A stretch of DNA of 18,326 nt, from NCBI GenBank assembly GCA_900555715.1, contig USMC01000053.1:1-18326 (forward strand), written 5' to 3'. The notes under the pieces were generated by a model, which was not told the DNA's origin, ran no database searches, and saw nothing but the letters and a program-made list of their open reading frames with translations. This document shows, in pieces, positions 1 through 7,162 of this stretch. Position 1 is the first letter of the stretch; each line of letters starts with the position of its first letter. Both the position numbers and the translations under genes were made by a program. This DNA is from an uncultured Porphyromonadaceae bacterium. Lineage in GTDB: Bacteria > Bacteroidota > Bacteroidia > Bacteroidales > Muribaculaceae.

Positions 1-490
1 AGTTCTCTATTTCTGCCACGTCGCCGCTCATGCGTGCCATCACGTCGCCTTTGCGCTCCACGGTGAAAAATCCTATCGGCAGGGCTGTGATTTTGTCGTA
101 GACGAAGTTGCGGATGTCGCGTACTATGCCCGATCGCAGCGGAATGATGAAATATGAACTCAGATAGGTGGCTCCGGTTTTCAGTGCCGTCATTACGACA
201 AGTGCCGCGGCGAGGAGCGCCAGCGTTGCCGATGGTCCGAAGGCTTCCATCACTTCCTGGGTGTAGTAGTAGAAGTTGTTCACAACAACATCCTTGAGCG
301 AACCTTCGCCAAGAGTCATATACGCATACGTCCCTTCCTTGATTTTGAAAAGCATCTCCAGGATGGGGATGATGAGGGCGAACGAAAAGAGCGTCAGAAA
401 CGCTGCGAGGATATTGAAGAATATGTTGAGCGCCAGATATTTCTTATATGGCGGCACAAAGCGTCGTAGTACTGCGAAAAAATCTTTCAT
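1..490 (-). CDS. ABC exporter, membrane domain, N-terminal part (cut by window edge)
   Basis: Only the first 163 codons are visible; the gene runs off the left edge. It begins ATG at 490 (MKDFFAVLRRFVPPYKKYL) and shows a cytoplasmic amphipathic start, a first hydrophobic helix at about residues 18-46, a periplasmic loop, a second helix at about 88-115, then the intracellular segment ending FTVERKGDVMARMSGDV. This layout, including the G-D-V-x-x-R-x-S-x-D-V stretch of the first coupling loop, is that of MsbA/LmrA-type exporters, in which a transmembrane domain is followed by an ATPase domain. The ATPase half is outside the window, so substrate (lipid, drug or peptide) cannot be told. It starts 27 bp after the stop of the YhcG-type nuclease gene and has no promoter of its own that I can see, so it is probably the sixth gene of the minus-strand transcript. 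Confidence 0.85.
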   Translation of the reverse strand, partial: MKDFFAVLRRFVPPYKKYLALNIFFNILAAFLTLFSFALIIPILEMLFKIKEGTYAYMTLGEGSLKDVVVNNFYYYTQEVMEAFGPSATLALLAAALVVMTALKTGATYLSSYFIIPLRSGIVRDIRNFVYDKITALPIGFFTVERKGDVMARMSGDVAEIEN

Positions 491-517
491 ATTTCAGTTA
501 TACTCTTATATGTAATT

Positions 518-1534
518 TTAATTGTCGCCATAGAGCAGTTGTCTCAGTTCCTCCTGTGTTGGCAAATATGTCATATACTGGGCGGCAAAAATTTGCTTTT
601 CTCCTTGAGGTAGTGTGTATTTTACAACAGCATCGTTTTTCTCTGCACAAAGTATGATCCCTACAGGCGGATTGTCTCCGGGATTCATTAATTCACGCGT
701 GTAGTAATTCACATACATCTGCATTTGTCCCAAATCTTGATGTGTAAGGGTGTCGATTTTCAAATCAATCAAGACATAGCACCGTGCCGGAATGTTATAG
801 AACACAAGGTCTATGTAAAAGTGTTGACCGTTTAGCGTAATTCGCTTCTGTCGAGCTACGAAACTATACCCTCGTCCTAGTTCCAGAAGAAAATGTTGCA
901 GCTTGCTGATAAGCATTTGCTCTAGATCGCCTTCAAGAAAATGTTCTCCTTGCTTGATTCCCAAAAACTCCAGAATGAATGGGTCGTGTATTATCTCACG
1001 TGGAGTTATGGTTTTTGGAGCAGAGGCAGCAATTTCTCCTTTCACTATCTCTTTGTCTCGGCTGGCAAGCATCCGCTCGTAAAACATTGTGTTGATTTGC
1101 CTTTCGAGTTGCCTTGTGCTCCAGTTTTCTGCAACACATTCTGTGATATAGTAGTCGCGCGCAGTCACATCTTGCACTGTCAGCAATTTGCGCCAATGAG
1201 TCCAGCTCAATTGGTCACGCAGTGCGTGACCTTTTGGATATGACAGATAAAACAACCTCATCATTTTGAGGTTTGTTATTGTAAATCCTCCACCGTACTC
1301 AGACATAAGGTGCTTGGAAAGAGATGTTATCACCCCTTTGCCATACTCGGCACGCGTCTTTCCTTCTTGCTCAAATTCGACAATATACTTACCTACCTGC
1401 CAATAGGCATCTACAGTAGTGGCGTTTACTGTATATGCTATTTGTTTTCGGGCATTGTCCAGCATTTGCTTGATTTTAGCAAAGAGCAGCTCTTCATCCT
1501 TTTGTTTAGAAAAATTTTTATTATTCTCTTCCAT
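518..1534 (-). CDS. YhcG-family PD-(D/E)XK nuclease domain protein (DUF1016)
   Basis: 338 aa, the usual length for the YhcG/DUF1016 family. The N-terminal half (about 15-165) is the YhcG_N helical region with the family signatures YWQVGKYI (44-51) and LSWTHWRKLL (109-118). The C-terminal half carries the nuclease fold: YIDLVFYN with D242, then VLIDLK with D257 and K259, followed by GQMQMYVNYY (269-278). The D-x-K form, instead of E-x-K, is normal in this family. Members are predicted DNA endonucleases often found near restriction-modification or other accessory genes; the exact role is not established. It sits 9 bp after rsmF and 27 bp before the exporter gene, so it is probably co-transcribed. 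Its sequence is visibly more AT-rich than the genes upstream (for example 24 G+C in 1081-1140 against 38 in 3421-3480), which points to horizontal arrival. The ATG at 1534 gives a full N-terminus. Confidence 0.9.
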   Translation of the reverse strand: MEENNKNFSKQKDEELLFAKIKQMLDNARKQIAYTVNATTVDAYWQVGKYIVEFEQEGKTRAEYGKGVITSLSKHLMSEYGGGFTITNLKMMRLFYLSYPKGHALRDQLSWTHWRKLLTVQDVTARDYYITECVAENWSTRQLERQINTMFYERMLASRDKEIVKGEIAASAPKTITPREIIHDPFILEFLGIKQGEHFLEGDLEQMLISKLQHFLLELGRGYSFVARQKRITLNGQHFYIDLVFYNIPARCYVLIDLKIDTLTHQDLGQMQMYVNYYTRELMNPGDNPPVGIILCAEKNDAVVKYTLPQGEKQIFAAQYMTYLPTQEELRQLLYGDN

Positions 1535-1543
1535 ATCGGCGGA

Positions 1544-2980
1544 TTAGATGGCTTTCATTTTCGTGATGGCGGTCGGGGGCTGCTGGGCGGCGGTGGAGGG
1601 GTCCATGCGCAGGCGTAGCTGTTCGGGGTAGAGATTGTTGGCGCGGCGACCGATGTTTTTGGCAAAACCGAGAGGAATGCCGTTGTATGTGGCTGTCACT
1701 ATTCCTTTTTCAAGTCCTTCTGGTATATCTGTCAGGCTGTCGCCGTGAAGATAGGAGAGGGAGGCTTCGCGGTTTAGAAGAAGCAGAGGGAAGGCATCGT
1801 TGCAGAAAATTGTGGAAAAGGCGAGTTCCCATGCAGGCTGTATGTCCTTCCCTTTGAGACGGCATAGCGGGAGACCGCAGCGCAGCAGCCGCAGCTTAGA
1901 GTGCAGATGACCGAAGAACGGCGCCTGCGATTCAGGTATGACGGAAAATGAGTCGTTAGGAAAGGCGATTATAGTATAACAGTCTGAGTCTTTGATAGCT
2001 TTAGCGGCAAAGGCTGCAACTGACGGGTCTTTCGCCCGCTGTGGAGCCTTCATCTTTGGCAGAGCGGCGTTGCCGCCCGGTTTTCTCATTGCAGCGATGA
2101 ATAGTCCTTCGCCGCGCACGAAGCCCGGTAGAAAGTGATAGCAGTGGTGCTCCGTCGAGAATCCGGGCAGCACTCCAGAGAAATCGCCGAGGGGCAGCGC
2201 GATACTTTCCCCGCCAAGCTCATCGGCAATGAAAGCTACATTTTCTTCGTTCTCCATGCGGTTGAAAGTACAGGTGCTGTATATGAACACACCGCCGGGA
2301 CGAAGTGCGGCCCAAGCACCGCGCAGGATGCGTCGTTGTGTGGCGGCACAGCTCTCGACGAGTGCAGGGCTCCATTGCCGTATTGCCTCTGGCTCCTTGC
2401 GCATCATGCCTTCGCCTGAACATGGAGCGTCGACCGCCACAATATCGAAGATTTCGCCGAGGCTGCCGAGCGAAGCACCGTCGACGCTGCTCACAGCAAC
2501 GGAAAGGAAGCCATGGCGACCGAGATTCTCAAGCAGAATAGCGGCGCGTTTGCGGTCGTACTCGTTGGCGAGCACCGCCGACCCTTCCGGCAGTTGCGCT
2601 ATCGCAGCAATCGTCTTGCCGCCCGGGGCTGCGCAGGCGTCGAGGTAGCGCAGAGGGGTATTTCCGAAATATGTTTTTATGATGTGCCCTACGGCAGCTG
2701 ATGTTGCCATCGACGATGCGTCCTGCACATAGTAGAGCCCCTGATGCCACGCCGGATCGGCGGCAAATACGGGGCGTCCGTCAAGATATGCGCCCGCGCC
2801 GGACGACAGCGGCACGGTGTCGTACCCTTCGGCTATTGCTGCTCCTCTGAGAGTGTTGGCGAGCACGGAAACCGACGGTTCTGTCGTCTCCAGGGCGCCG
2901 ATGAGTTTTTCGGCGACATCTCCGGGGCATGTGCTCCGCAGCATGCTCCTGAATCCTTCGGGCAGTTCTCTGAGTTTCAT
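1544..2980 (-). CDS. rsmF: RsmF-like rRNA (cytosine-C5) methyltransferase
   Basis: 478 aa member of the NOL1/NOP2/Sun family, which transfers a methyl group from S-adenosylmethionine to C5 of a cytosine in RNA. Visible motifs: SAM-binding DACAAPGGKT at 114-123, DAPCSGEG at 184-191 with C187 (the cysteine that releases product), and STCTFN at 235-240 with C237 (the catalytic nucleophile). After the catalytic domain comes a C-terminal region of about 170 residues with the PUA-like, RsmF-type segment around HGDSLTDIPEGLEKG and GFAKNIGRRANNLYP, which fits RsmF (YebU, 16S C1407) better than RsmB. The N-terminal strand that usually reads RxNP is VLANTL here, a divergent form. The ATG overlaps the TGA of the upstream nuclease gene (ATGA, 2977-2980), suggesting translational coupling. 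Specificity for C1407 is inferred from family resemblance. Confidence 0.9.
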   Translation of the reverse strand: MKLRELPEGFRSMLRSTCPGDVAEKLIGALETTEPSVSVLANTLRGAAIAEGYDTVPLSSGAGAYLDGRPVFAADPAWHQGLYYVQDASSMATSAAVGHIIKTYFGNTPLRYLDACAAPGGKTIAAIAQLPEGSAVLANEYDRKRAAILLENLGRHGFLSVAVSSVDGASLGSLGEIFDIVAVDAPCSGEGMMRKEPEAIRQWSPALVESCAATQRRILRGAWAALRPGGVFIYSTCTFNRMENEENVAFIADELGGESIALPLGDFSGVLPGFSTEHHCYHFLPGFVRGEGLFIAAMRKPGGNAALPKMKAPQRAKDPSVAAFAAKAIKDSDCYTIIAFPNDSFSVIPESQAPFFGHLHSKLRLLRCGLPLCRLKGKDIQPAWELAFSTIFCNDAFPLLLLNREASLSYLHGDSLTDIPEGLEKGIVTATYNGIPLGFAKNIGRRANNLYPEQLRLRMDPSTAAQQPPTAITKMKAI

Positions 2981-3717
2981 CGTCGTGTGTCAAGAATTGC
3001 CTTTACTTCGTCCAGCAGGTAAGGAACATCGACGACGTGGTAGTCCGCCATGTCGGGATGGAACACGCCGAGATGACATGCCGCCACCTCGATGCCGTAG
3101 TTAAGTGAAAGAAGATAGCGGTACATGCTCTGCTGGAGGGCATAGTGATGGAAACTTGTGTCAGGCACGGCGCACAACGGTCCGTTGCCGAACTTGCCGT
3201 AGTTTGCCAGAATGGGGTGTCCCCAGGCGTCGACAACTTTTGTCGAGCGTTTCCAGTCGTATATTTCAAAGACTCCGCCGTCGTGTCCGAGAAAATCGAG
3301 TGTGCCCGCTATTCGGTGCTGCTTGCTGAAAATCGACCATTCGGTGCGGAAGGGTGTCAGGCGGTGCTTTTTTGTGAAATTCAGGAAATGGCGGAATGCA
3401 CCGTCGGCAAGCGCTTCTTCGTCGGGCTCTTCGCCGAGATAGTGCGCTTCTATGCGTGCGTGCATCTGCGTGCCGAGTGCGGCGGCGGCTTCCGCTTTCG
3501 CCTTCCACTGCGCTTTGAGCATTTCTGCGGAGCACTGCGGCGTCGCCTTGCGCTGCGCCCAGTAGTCGGCGTCGAATTTGGAAAAGAAGTCGGATATCAC
3601 TGTCGTGACGGAGTCGCAGCGGCAGTCGCCGTCGATAATATATATATGTTCTTCAGGTTCGAAGACCACCCTTGCGTCGCGGACGTGGGCATTGATTCTG
3701 TTGTAGCTGTTCATCAT
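2977..3717 (-). CDS. PD-(D/E)XK nuclease, RecB/Cas4-like
   Basis: 246 aa single-domain protein with the motif order of RecB/Cas4-like nucleases: LGTQMHARIE with H86, AGTLDFL with D141, IYDWKRS with D154 and K156 (the D-x-K core), and QQSMYRYLL with Q195 and Y199 (the Q-x-x-x-Y motif of this group). H, D, D and K are the expected metal and catalytic residues, so it should be active. There is no four-cysteine iron-sulphur cluster like that of Cas4, and no helicase domain. It overlaps both neighbours by ATGA: its start overlaps the stop of the metallo-beta-lactamase-fold gene and its stop overlaps the rsmF start. Two consecutive ATG codons open the gene; the first is taken. The sequence does not show which DNA or RNA it cuts. 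No cas1, cas2 or repeats are nearby, so a CRISPR role is unlikely. Confidence 0.82.
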   Translation of the reverse strand: MMNSYNRINAHVRDARVVFEPEEHIYIIDGDCRCDSVTTVISDFFSKFDADYWAQRKATPQCSAEMLKAQWKAKAEAAAALGTQMHARIEAHYLGEEPDEEALADGAFRHFLNFTKKHRLTPFRTEWSIFSKQHRIAGTLDFLGHDGGVFEIYDWKRSTKVVDAWGHPILANYGKFGNGPLCAVPDTSFHHYALQQSMYRYLLSLNYGIEVAACHLGVFHPDMADYHVVDVPYLLDEVKAILDTRR

Positions 3718-4685
3718 TCGCCGTTGAGAAGTACAAGTGGCGAGCAGCTCTCGCGCGGTAATACTGCCACATGCAGCCTGGTCTCTCCGGCGACGGGCTC
3801 CTGGTCGTGGCTCACCCGTATGTCTGCTGCCTCGAGTTCGCGGTGCACCGTGGCGAGAGCTATCTGCGGTGTGTTGTTCTTGTCGCTCAGATGACAGAGA
3901 AACACGCGGCGCAGCAGTCCGAGCCCGGCGATGGACGCCAGATAGCGCCCTGTGTCGGCATTGTCGAGATGACCGATGGCAGATGATATGCGCGCTTTGA
4001 GGTGCAGGGGATATGGTCCGTTGCGGAGCATGGCGGCGTCATAGTCGCTCTCAATCATCAGGTAATTCGCTTTTCTGACGTAGAAATCGGTGCGGGCAGT
4101 GATGGTTCCGGTGTCTGTGGCTACGACAAACACCGCGCCCGGTCCTTCGATGCAGAAACCGCAGTTGTCGCTGCCGTCGTGGCTCGTCTCGAAGGCGGTC
4201 ACTGTGAGTTTGTCGACTGTGAACGGGATTTCTTTATATATCGCTGCGTGATAGTCGGATATCCGGCGCGACATGCTGTGGCGTCTCAGAAGACCGTTGA
4301 AGGCTTTCGGGGTGGCATAGAGGCGCATGTGACGGTTGTAGCGCAGGATGGCATAGGCATAGCGCACATGGTCGCTGTGGTCGTGAGTCAGCAGGATGCC
4401 GCGTATGGTCTTGATATCTATGCCGTTCGCCGCAAGCTGCCGGGTGACGAAATTGTTGTCTACACCGGCGTCGATGAGCAGCCCGCATTCGGGCGTGCCT
4501 ATATATGAGCAGTTTCCGCTGGAGCCGCTGCCGAACGACATAAACCGCATTCTGTCGGGGCGTTCGAGCTTGGAGTCGTCCATCGGACAGAGTACGCGAC
4601 CGTCGCTTTCGCCTTCGCTGGGAAGGTCGAAAAGTCCCGGTTGGTCCCATAGAGACTGGTTGCGTTTCTGTCGGCGTCGGCTCAT
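3714..4685 (-). CDS. MBL-fold metallo-hydrolase, WalJ/YycJ-like
   Basis: 323 aa when started at the ATG at 4685 (MSRRRQKRNQ). The metallo-beta-lactamase core starts at about residue 45 with MRFMSFGSGSSGN, the typical WalJ/YycJ opening, followed by LLIDAGV and the zinc-binding THDHSDH at 100-106. Later metal ligands are probably in the ETSHDG stretch, the VVATDTG stretch and the AIGHLDN stretch. The family includes nucleases implicated in DNA repair and replication-transcription conflicts; that role is carried over from relatives, not seen here. The first 44 residues are a basic, low-complexity tail. A longer frame opens at 4763 but would overlap the methyltransferase gene by 64 bp and adds no recognisable sequence, so I prefer 4685, which leaves a 14 bp gap. 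Its TGA overlaps the next gene's ATG (3714-3717). Confidence 0.85.
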   Translation of the reverse strand: MSRRRQKRNQSLWDQPGLFDLPSEGESDGRVLCPMDDSKLERPDRMRFMSFGSGSSGNCSYIGTPECGLLIDAGVDNNFVTRQLAANGIDIKTIRGILLTHDHSDHVRYAYAILRYNRHMRLYATPKAFNGLLRRHSMSRRISDYHAAIYKEIPFTVDKLTVTAFETSHDGSDNCGFCIEGPGAVFVVATDTGTITARTDFYVRKANYLMIESDYDAAMLRNGPYPLHLKARISSAIGHLDNADTGRYLASIAGLGLLRRVFLCHLSDKNNTPQIALATVHRELEAADIRVSHDQEPVAGETRLHVAVLPRESCSPLVLLNGE

Positions 4686-4699
4686 GGCTCTTGTGGTTT

Positions 4700-5407
4700 T
4701 CAGTTGGAATACAGTAGAAAGATGGCTGGTCGTTTGTCGTAGTTGTACTGTGCCGTGCGCCATTCTTTAAGCGGCATCGTGCGGATGCTTTGTCCCGGTC
4801 CGGTGATGTCGGCGGCTACGCACAGCAGCAGCTCGGCAGGCAAAGCTGCTGTAAGTTCGGTTATGAGGCGGTTGTTGCGGTATGGCGTTTCGATGAAAAT
4901 CTGCGTCTGGCGTCTGGTGCGGATGTCGCGTTCCATCTGCCGGAGCGCCGCCCCGCGTTTTGTTCCTAGCGGCAGATAGCCGAGGAAGGCGAAGCTCTGT
5001 CCATTGAATCCCGAGCCCATGAGCGACAAGAGGATGCTCGACGGACCTACAAGCGGCACCACCTCTATGCCTCTGCGCTGGGCTGCTGCCACCAGGTCGG
5101 CTCCCGGGTCGGCTATAGCGGGGCAGCCCGCCTCGCTGATGATGCCGATGTCGTGACCTTCGAGAGCCGGACGCAGCATCGGCTCTACATCGCCGGGCGG
5201 TGTGTGCTCGTTGAGGACTTTGAAATCGAGGTCGTCGATAATTATCGATTTGTCACATGCTTTGAGAAAGCGCCGTGCAGTACGGAGTTCTTCCACGACA
5301 AAATATTTTATCGTGCTTATCAGACGGATATTCAGCTCCGGAAGCACGTCTCCCGGAGGACAGTCTGACAATAAGGATGGAAACAAATAGATTTTGCCTG
5401 ATTTCAC
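4700..5407 (-). CDS. SAM-dependent methyltransferase of the RsmI (tetrapyrrole methylase) fold
   Basis: 235 aa. The fold is that of RsmI, which 2'-O-methylates C1402 of 16S rRNA: YFVVEELRTARRFLK (35-49), SEAGCPAIADPG (91-102, SAM-binding loop), PLVGPSSILLSLMGSGF (118-134) and IFIETPYRN (170-178). The opening KIYLFPSLLSD replaces the canonical RsmI start with its GNLxD motif, so this is the shorter RsmI paralogue common in Bacteroidota; its substrate is uncertain and may not be C1402. The start codon is GTG at 5407. No ATG lies in a position that would keep the first beta-strand, and no other in-frame start was found just upstream. A TATCTTTGC -7 box ends only 4 nt before the GTG, so the message may have almost no leader. 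It is the first gene of the minus-strand run. Confidence 0.83.
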   Translation of the reverse strand: MKSGKIYLFPSLLSDCPPGDVLPELNIRLISTIKYFVVEELRTARRFLKACDKSIIIDDLDFKVLNEHTPPGDVEPMLRPALEGHDIGIISEAGCPAIADPGADLVAAAQRRGIEVVPLVGPSSILLSLMGSGFNGQSFAFLGYLPLGTKRGAALRQMERDIRTRRQTQIFIETPYRNNRLITELTAALPAELLLCVAADITGPGQSIRTMPLKEWRTAQYNYDKRPAIFLLYSN

Positions 5408-5411
5408 AACT

Positions 5412-5420
5412 GCAAAGATA
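5412..5420 (-). promoter_or_regulatory. -7 promoter box for the rsmI-like operon
   Basis: On the minus strand this reads TATCTTTGC, a full match to the Bacteroidota -7 consensus TAnnTTTG followed by a pyrimidine. No TTTG lies at the expected 19-21 bp upstream, so the -33 half is weak or absent. The box ends 4 nt before the GTG start codon at 5407. Confidence 0.5.
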
Positions 5421-5579
5421 GCAAAAAAAAGCCATACACGCAGCAGCCTGACTCAAAAAACTTGGACTTCCGGTGTCGTATGGTCTGATACAGTCCTGGT
5501 TTTATCTGACTTGGCACATAATTACGAAATATCTCGGTTCTTTGACCTGTTTTTGCTAATGGAGCTCTGATTATCTCAT

Positions 5580-5588
5580 TAATTTTGC
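5580..5588 (+). promoter_or_regulatory. -7 promoter box for the phosphoesterase gene
   Basis: TAATTTTGC matches TAnnTTTG. The nearest TTTG upstream (5552-5555) is 24 bp away, a little longer than the usual 19-21. The box lies 21 bp before the ATG at 5610, leaving a short leader. Together with the box at 5412-5420 it makes 5408-5609 a divergent promoter region. Confidence 0.5.
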
Positions 5589-5609
5589 AGAGAATCTTTA
5601 ATTAGTCTT

Positions 5610-6683
5610 ATGAAAAAACTTATTTACAGTTTGATTCTTGCAACGCTTCCTGTTGCGGCCGTAGCACAGCATAGAGCCGATCGTCAGCGTCTTGACGATG
5701 CTTCGTCATCGTCCATGATTCTGCTCGGCGACCCTCAGGGATATATAAAGTATGACATAAACCAGCCGTTATTTGAGCTGCAGACGGCATGGATTGCCGA
5801 CAATATCGACAACCTGAACATCAAAGCCGTGCTATGCACGGGCGATCTGGTGGAGCAGAACCAGAATCTGATAATGAACCGTAACATGCTCAACCAGACA
5901 TCCCGCGAGATGTGGCAGAGCGTATCAAGGGCTTTCGAAAGGCTTGATAATAAAGTGCCTTACATCATTTCGACCGGAAATCATGACTATGGCTACCGTT
6001 CATCGGAAAACGGCTCGACATGTTTTCCCGAATATTTCCCCATAGAGCGGAACTCCACGTGGCGCTCATGTGCTGTGGCTGTATTTCCTAACCGCAGCGG
6101 CGTGGAATCGCTTGAAAATGCGGCATTCGAATTCGAACTGCCGGCATGGGGTCGTTTGCTTGTGGTATGCAACGAGTTTGCTCCGCGCGACGAGGTGCTC
6201 GACTGGACCCGGCAGCTCATCGAAAGCGAACGCTTCAGGAATCACAAAGTGATATATATGACTCATTCGCTCCTCAACGAGCGTGACGCTGCCCGCACCG
6301 ACAACGAACCATATAAGATCACGCCACACAATTGGGGACAGCAGGTGTGGGATAAACTTCTGCAGCCGTCGCACAATATCGTGCTTGCAATCAGCGGTCA
6401 TGAAGGCGACGTCGGCGATTTTGAGGATTCCGTTGCCTATCGTGTCGACAATAACGTGGACGGTAAAAAGATTCATCAGATGATGTTCAATGTTCAGACT
6501 CTTGGCGGCGGATGGGAAGGCAACGGCGGTGACGGCTGGCTGCGCATACTCGAATTCAAACCGGACGGAAAAACTATAGGCGTGAAAACTTATTCGCCCC
6601 TTTTCGGCATTTCTCCCTCAACCCGCCATCTTGCCCATCGTACAGCACCGTATGACCGGTTCGACATGGTGATTGATTGGTGA
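5610..6683 (+). CDS. Secreted calcineurin-like metallophosphoesterase
   Basis: 357 aa. Residues 1-20 are a classic signal peptide (MKKLIYSLILATLPVAAVAQ), so the protein should be exported to the periplasm or beyond. The metallophosphoesterase motifs are in order: GDPQ (40-43, with Q43 where many relatives have H), GDLVEQN (78-84, D79), GNHD (123-126), MTHS (217-220, H219) and SGHEG (262-266, H264). These supply ligands for a two-metal centre that hydrolyses phosphate esters. Substrate is unknown; the family includes phosphodiesterases and phosphatases for nucleotides and lipids. It has its own upstream -7 box and is followed by a weak hairpin, so it is probably transcribed alone. The last codons and the stop lie inside a tandem 11-bp repeat (see 6667-6699). 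Confidence 0.88.
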   Translation: MKKLIYSLILATLPVAAVAQHRADRQRLDDASSSSMILLGDPQGYIKYDINQPLFELQTAWIADNIDNLNIKAVLCTGDLVEQNQNLIMNRNMLNQTSREMWQSVSRAFERLDNKVPYIISTGNHDYGYRSSENGSTCFPEYFPIERNSTWRSCAVAVFPNRSGVESLENAAFEFELPAWGRLLVVCNEFAPRDEVLDWTRQLIESERFRNHKVIYMTHSLLNERDAARTDNEPYKITPHNWGQQVWDKLLQPSHNIVLAISGHEGDVGDFEDSVAYRVDNNVDGKKIHQMMFNVQTLGGGWEGNGGDGWLRILEFKPDGKTIGVKTYSPLFGISPSTRHLAHRTAPYDRFDMVIDW

Positions 6684-6699
6684 TTGAATGGTGATTGAC
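6667..6699 (+). repeat. Three tandem 11-bp repeats across the phosphoesterase stop codon
   Basis: TGGTGATTGA occurs at 6667, 6678 and 6689, each followed by one variable base (T, A, C), giving an exact 11-bp period. The first copy and part of the second are coding, the second supplies the TGA stop at 6681-6683, and the third is non-coding. With two or more copies the reading frame always ends after the same number of codons. With one copy translation would run on for about 20 residues. Confidence 0.85.
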
Positions 6700-6710
6700 T
6701 CACTTCGCAA

Positions 6711-6731
6711 AACATTTTTTGAGGAAATGTT
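6711..6731 (+). terminator. Weak hairpin after the phosphoesterase gene
   Basis: AACATTT (6711-6717) pairs with AAATGTT (6725-6731) around a 7-nt loop, followed by the pyrimidine-rich CTTTCT. The stem is AT-rich and the U-tract is poor, so termination here would be inefficient. Confidence 0.3.
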
Positions 6732-6760
6732 CTTTCTGACTAAACTTATTTGGCAATAAA

Positions 6761-6793
6761 TTTGTCGATTTATTACTAATTGGTTATCTTTGT
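6761..6793 (+). promoter_or_regulatory. Promoter and operator-like inverted repeat of the toxin-antitoxin operon
   Basis: TTTG at 6761-6764 and TATCTTTGT at 6785-6793 are 20 bp apart, a full Bacteroidota promoter. An inverted repeat, AATAAAT (6755-6761) and ATTTATT (6768-6774) with a 6-bp centre, overlaps the -33 box and is well placed to bind the antitoxin for autorepression. The -7 box ends 3 nt before the toxin ATG at 6797, so the transcript is probably leaderless or nearly so. Confidence 0.72.
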
Positions 6794-6796
6794 GCC

Positions 6797-7162
6797 ATGA
6801 AATCTAAGGATAGTCAGGCAGGAGAAATCCGCGTGGTCTATAAAACGCCCCAGTTTGAGGCGTTTTATAACTCGCTGCCCTCTAAGGTACAGATAAAATT
6901 TAAGTATGTCATAGATATTGTAACCACAATCTATGATGTTTCGACAAAATTTGTCAAGCACCTTCAAGATACGGATTTATATGAGATGCGTGTGTCGGTA
7001 GGCAGTAATGAGTATCGCACTATTCTCTTTGCCATAGACAAGCCTAATATCATAGAGTCCACGCGGATTATTCTGCTAAATGGCTTTCTGAAGAAATCCA
7101 ATAAAGATTATCGAAAACAGATCGAGATTGCTCAATCAATACTAAATGACTTGGAACAATGA
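6797..7162 (+). CDS. HigB/RelE-type toxin (phage Gp49-like family)
   Basis: 121 aa, basic, and the length expected for this RelE-superfamily toxin group, whose members cleave mRNA, usually at the ribosome. Recognisable parts are the opening VVYKTPQFEAFYNSLP (14-29), the core strands LYEMRVSVGSNEYRTILFAID (66-86) and RIILLNGFLKKS (93-104), which match the usual pattern of L-Y-E-L-R, Y-R-x-x-Y/F and G-F-x-K-K. The toxin gene comes first and overlaps the antitoxin gene by ATGA (7159-7162), the HigBA order. The pair has its own promoter, and the DNA is AT-richer than the flanking housekeeping genes, as expected of a mobile module. mRNA cleavage is inferred from the family; catalytic residues in this subfamily are not fixed enough to name. 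Confidence 0.85.
   Translation: MKSKDSQAGEIRVVYKTPQFEAFYNSLPSKVQIKFKYVIDIVTTIYDVSTKFVKHLQDTDLYEMRVSVGSNEYRTILFAIDKPNIIESTRIILLNGFLKKSNKDYRKQIEIAQSILNDLEQ

Noticed and set aside
2977..3717. Cas4-like nuclease as a sign of a CRISPR system
   Set aside because: No iron-sulphur cysteines, no cas1 or cas2, and no repeat array anywhere in the window.
4686..4763. Upstream ATG extension of the MBL-fold protein
   Set aside because: Would overlap the methyltransferase gene by 64 bp and adds 26 residues with no family resemblance.
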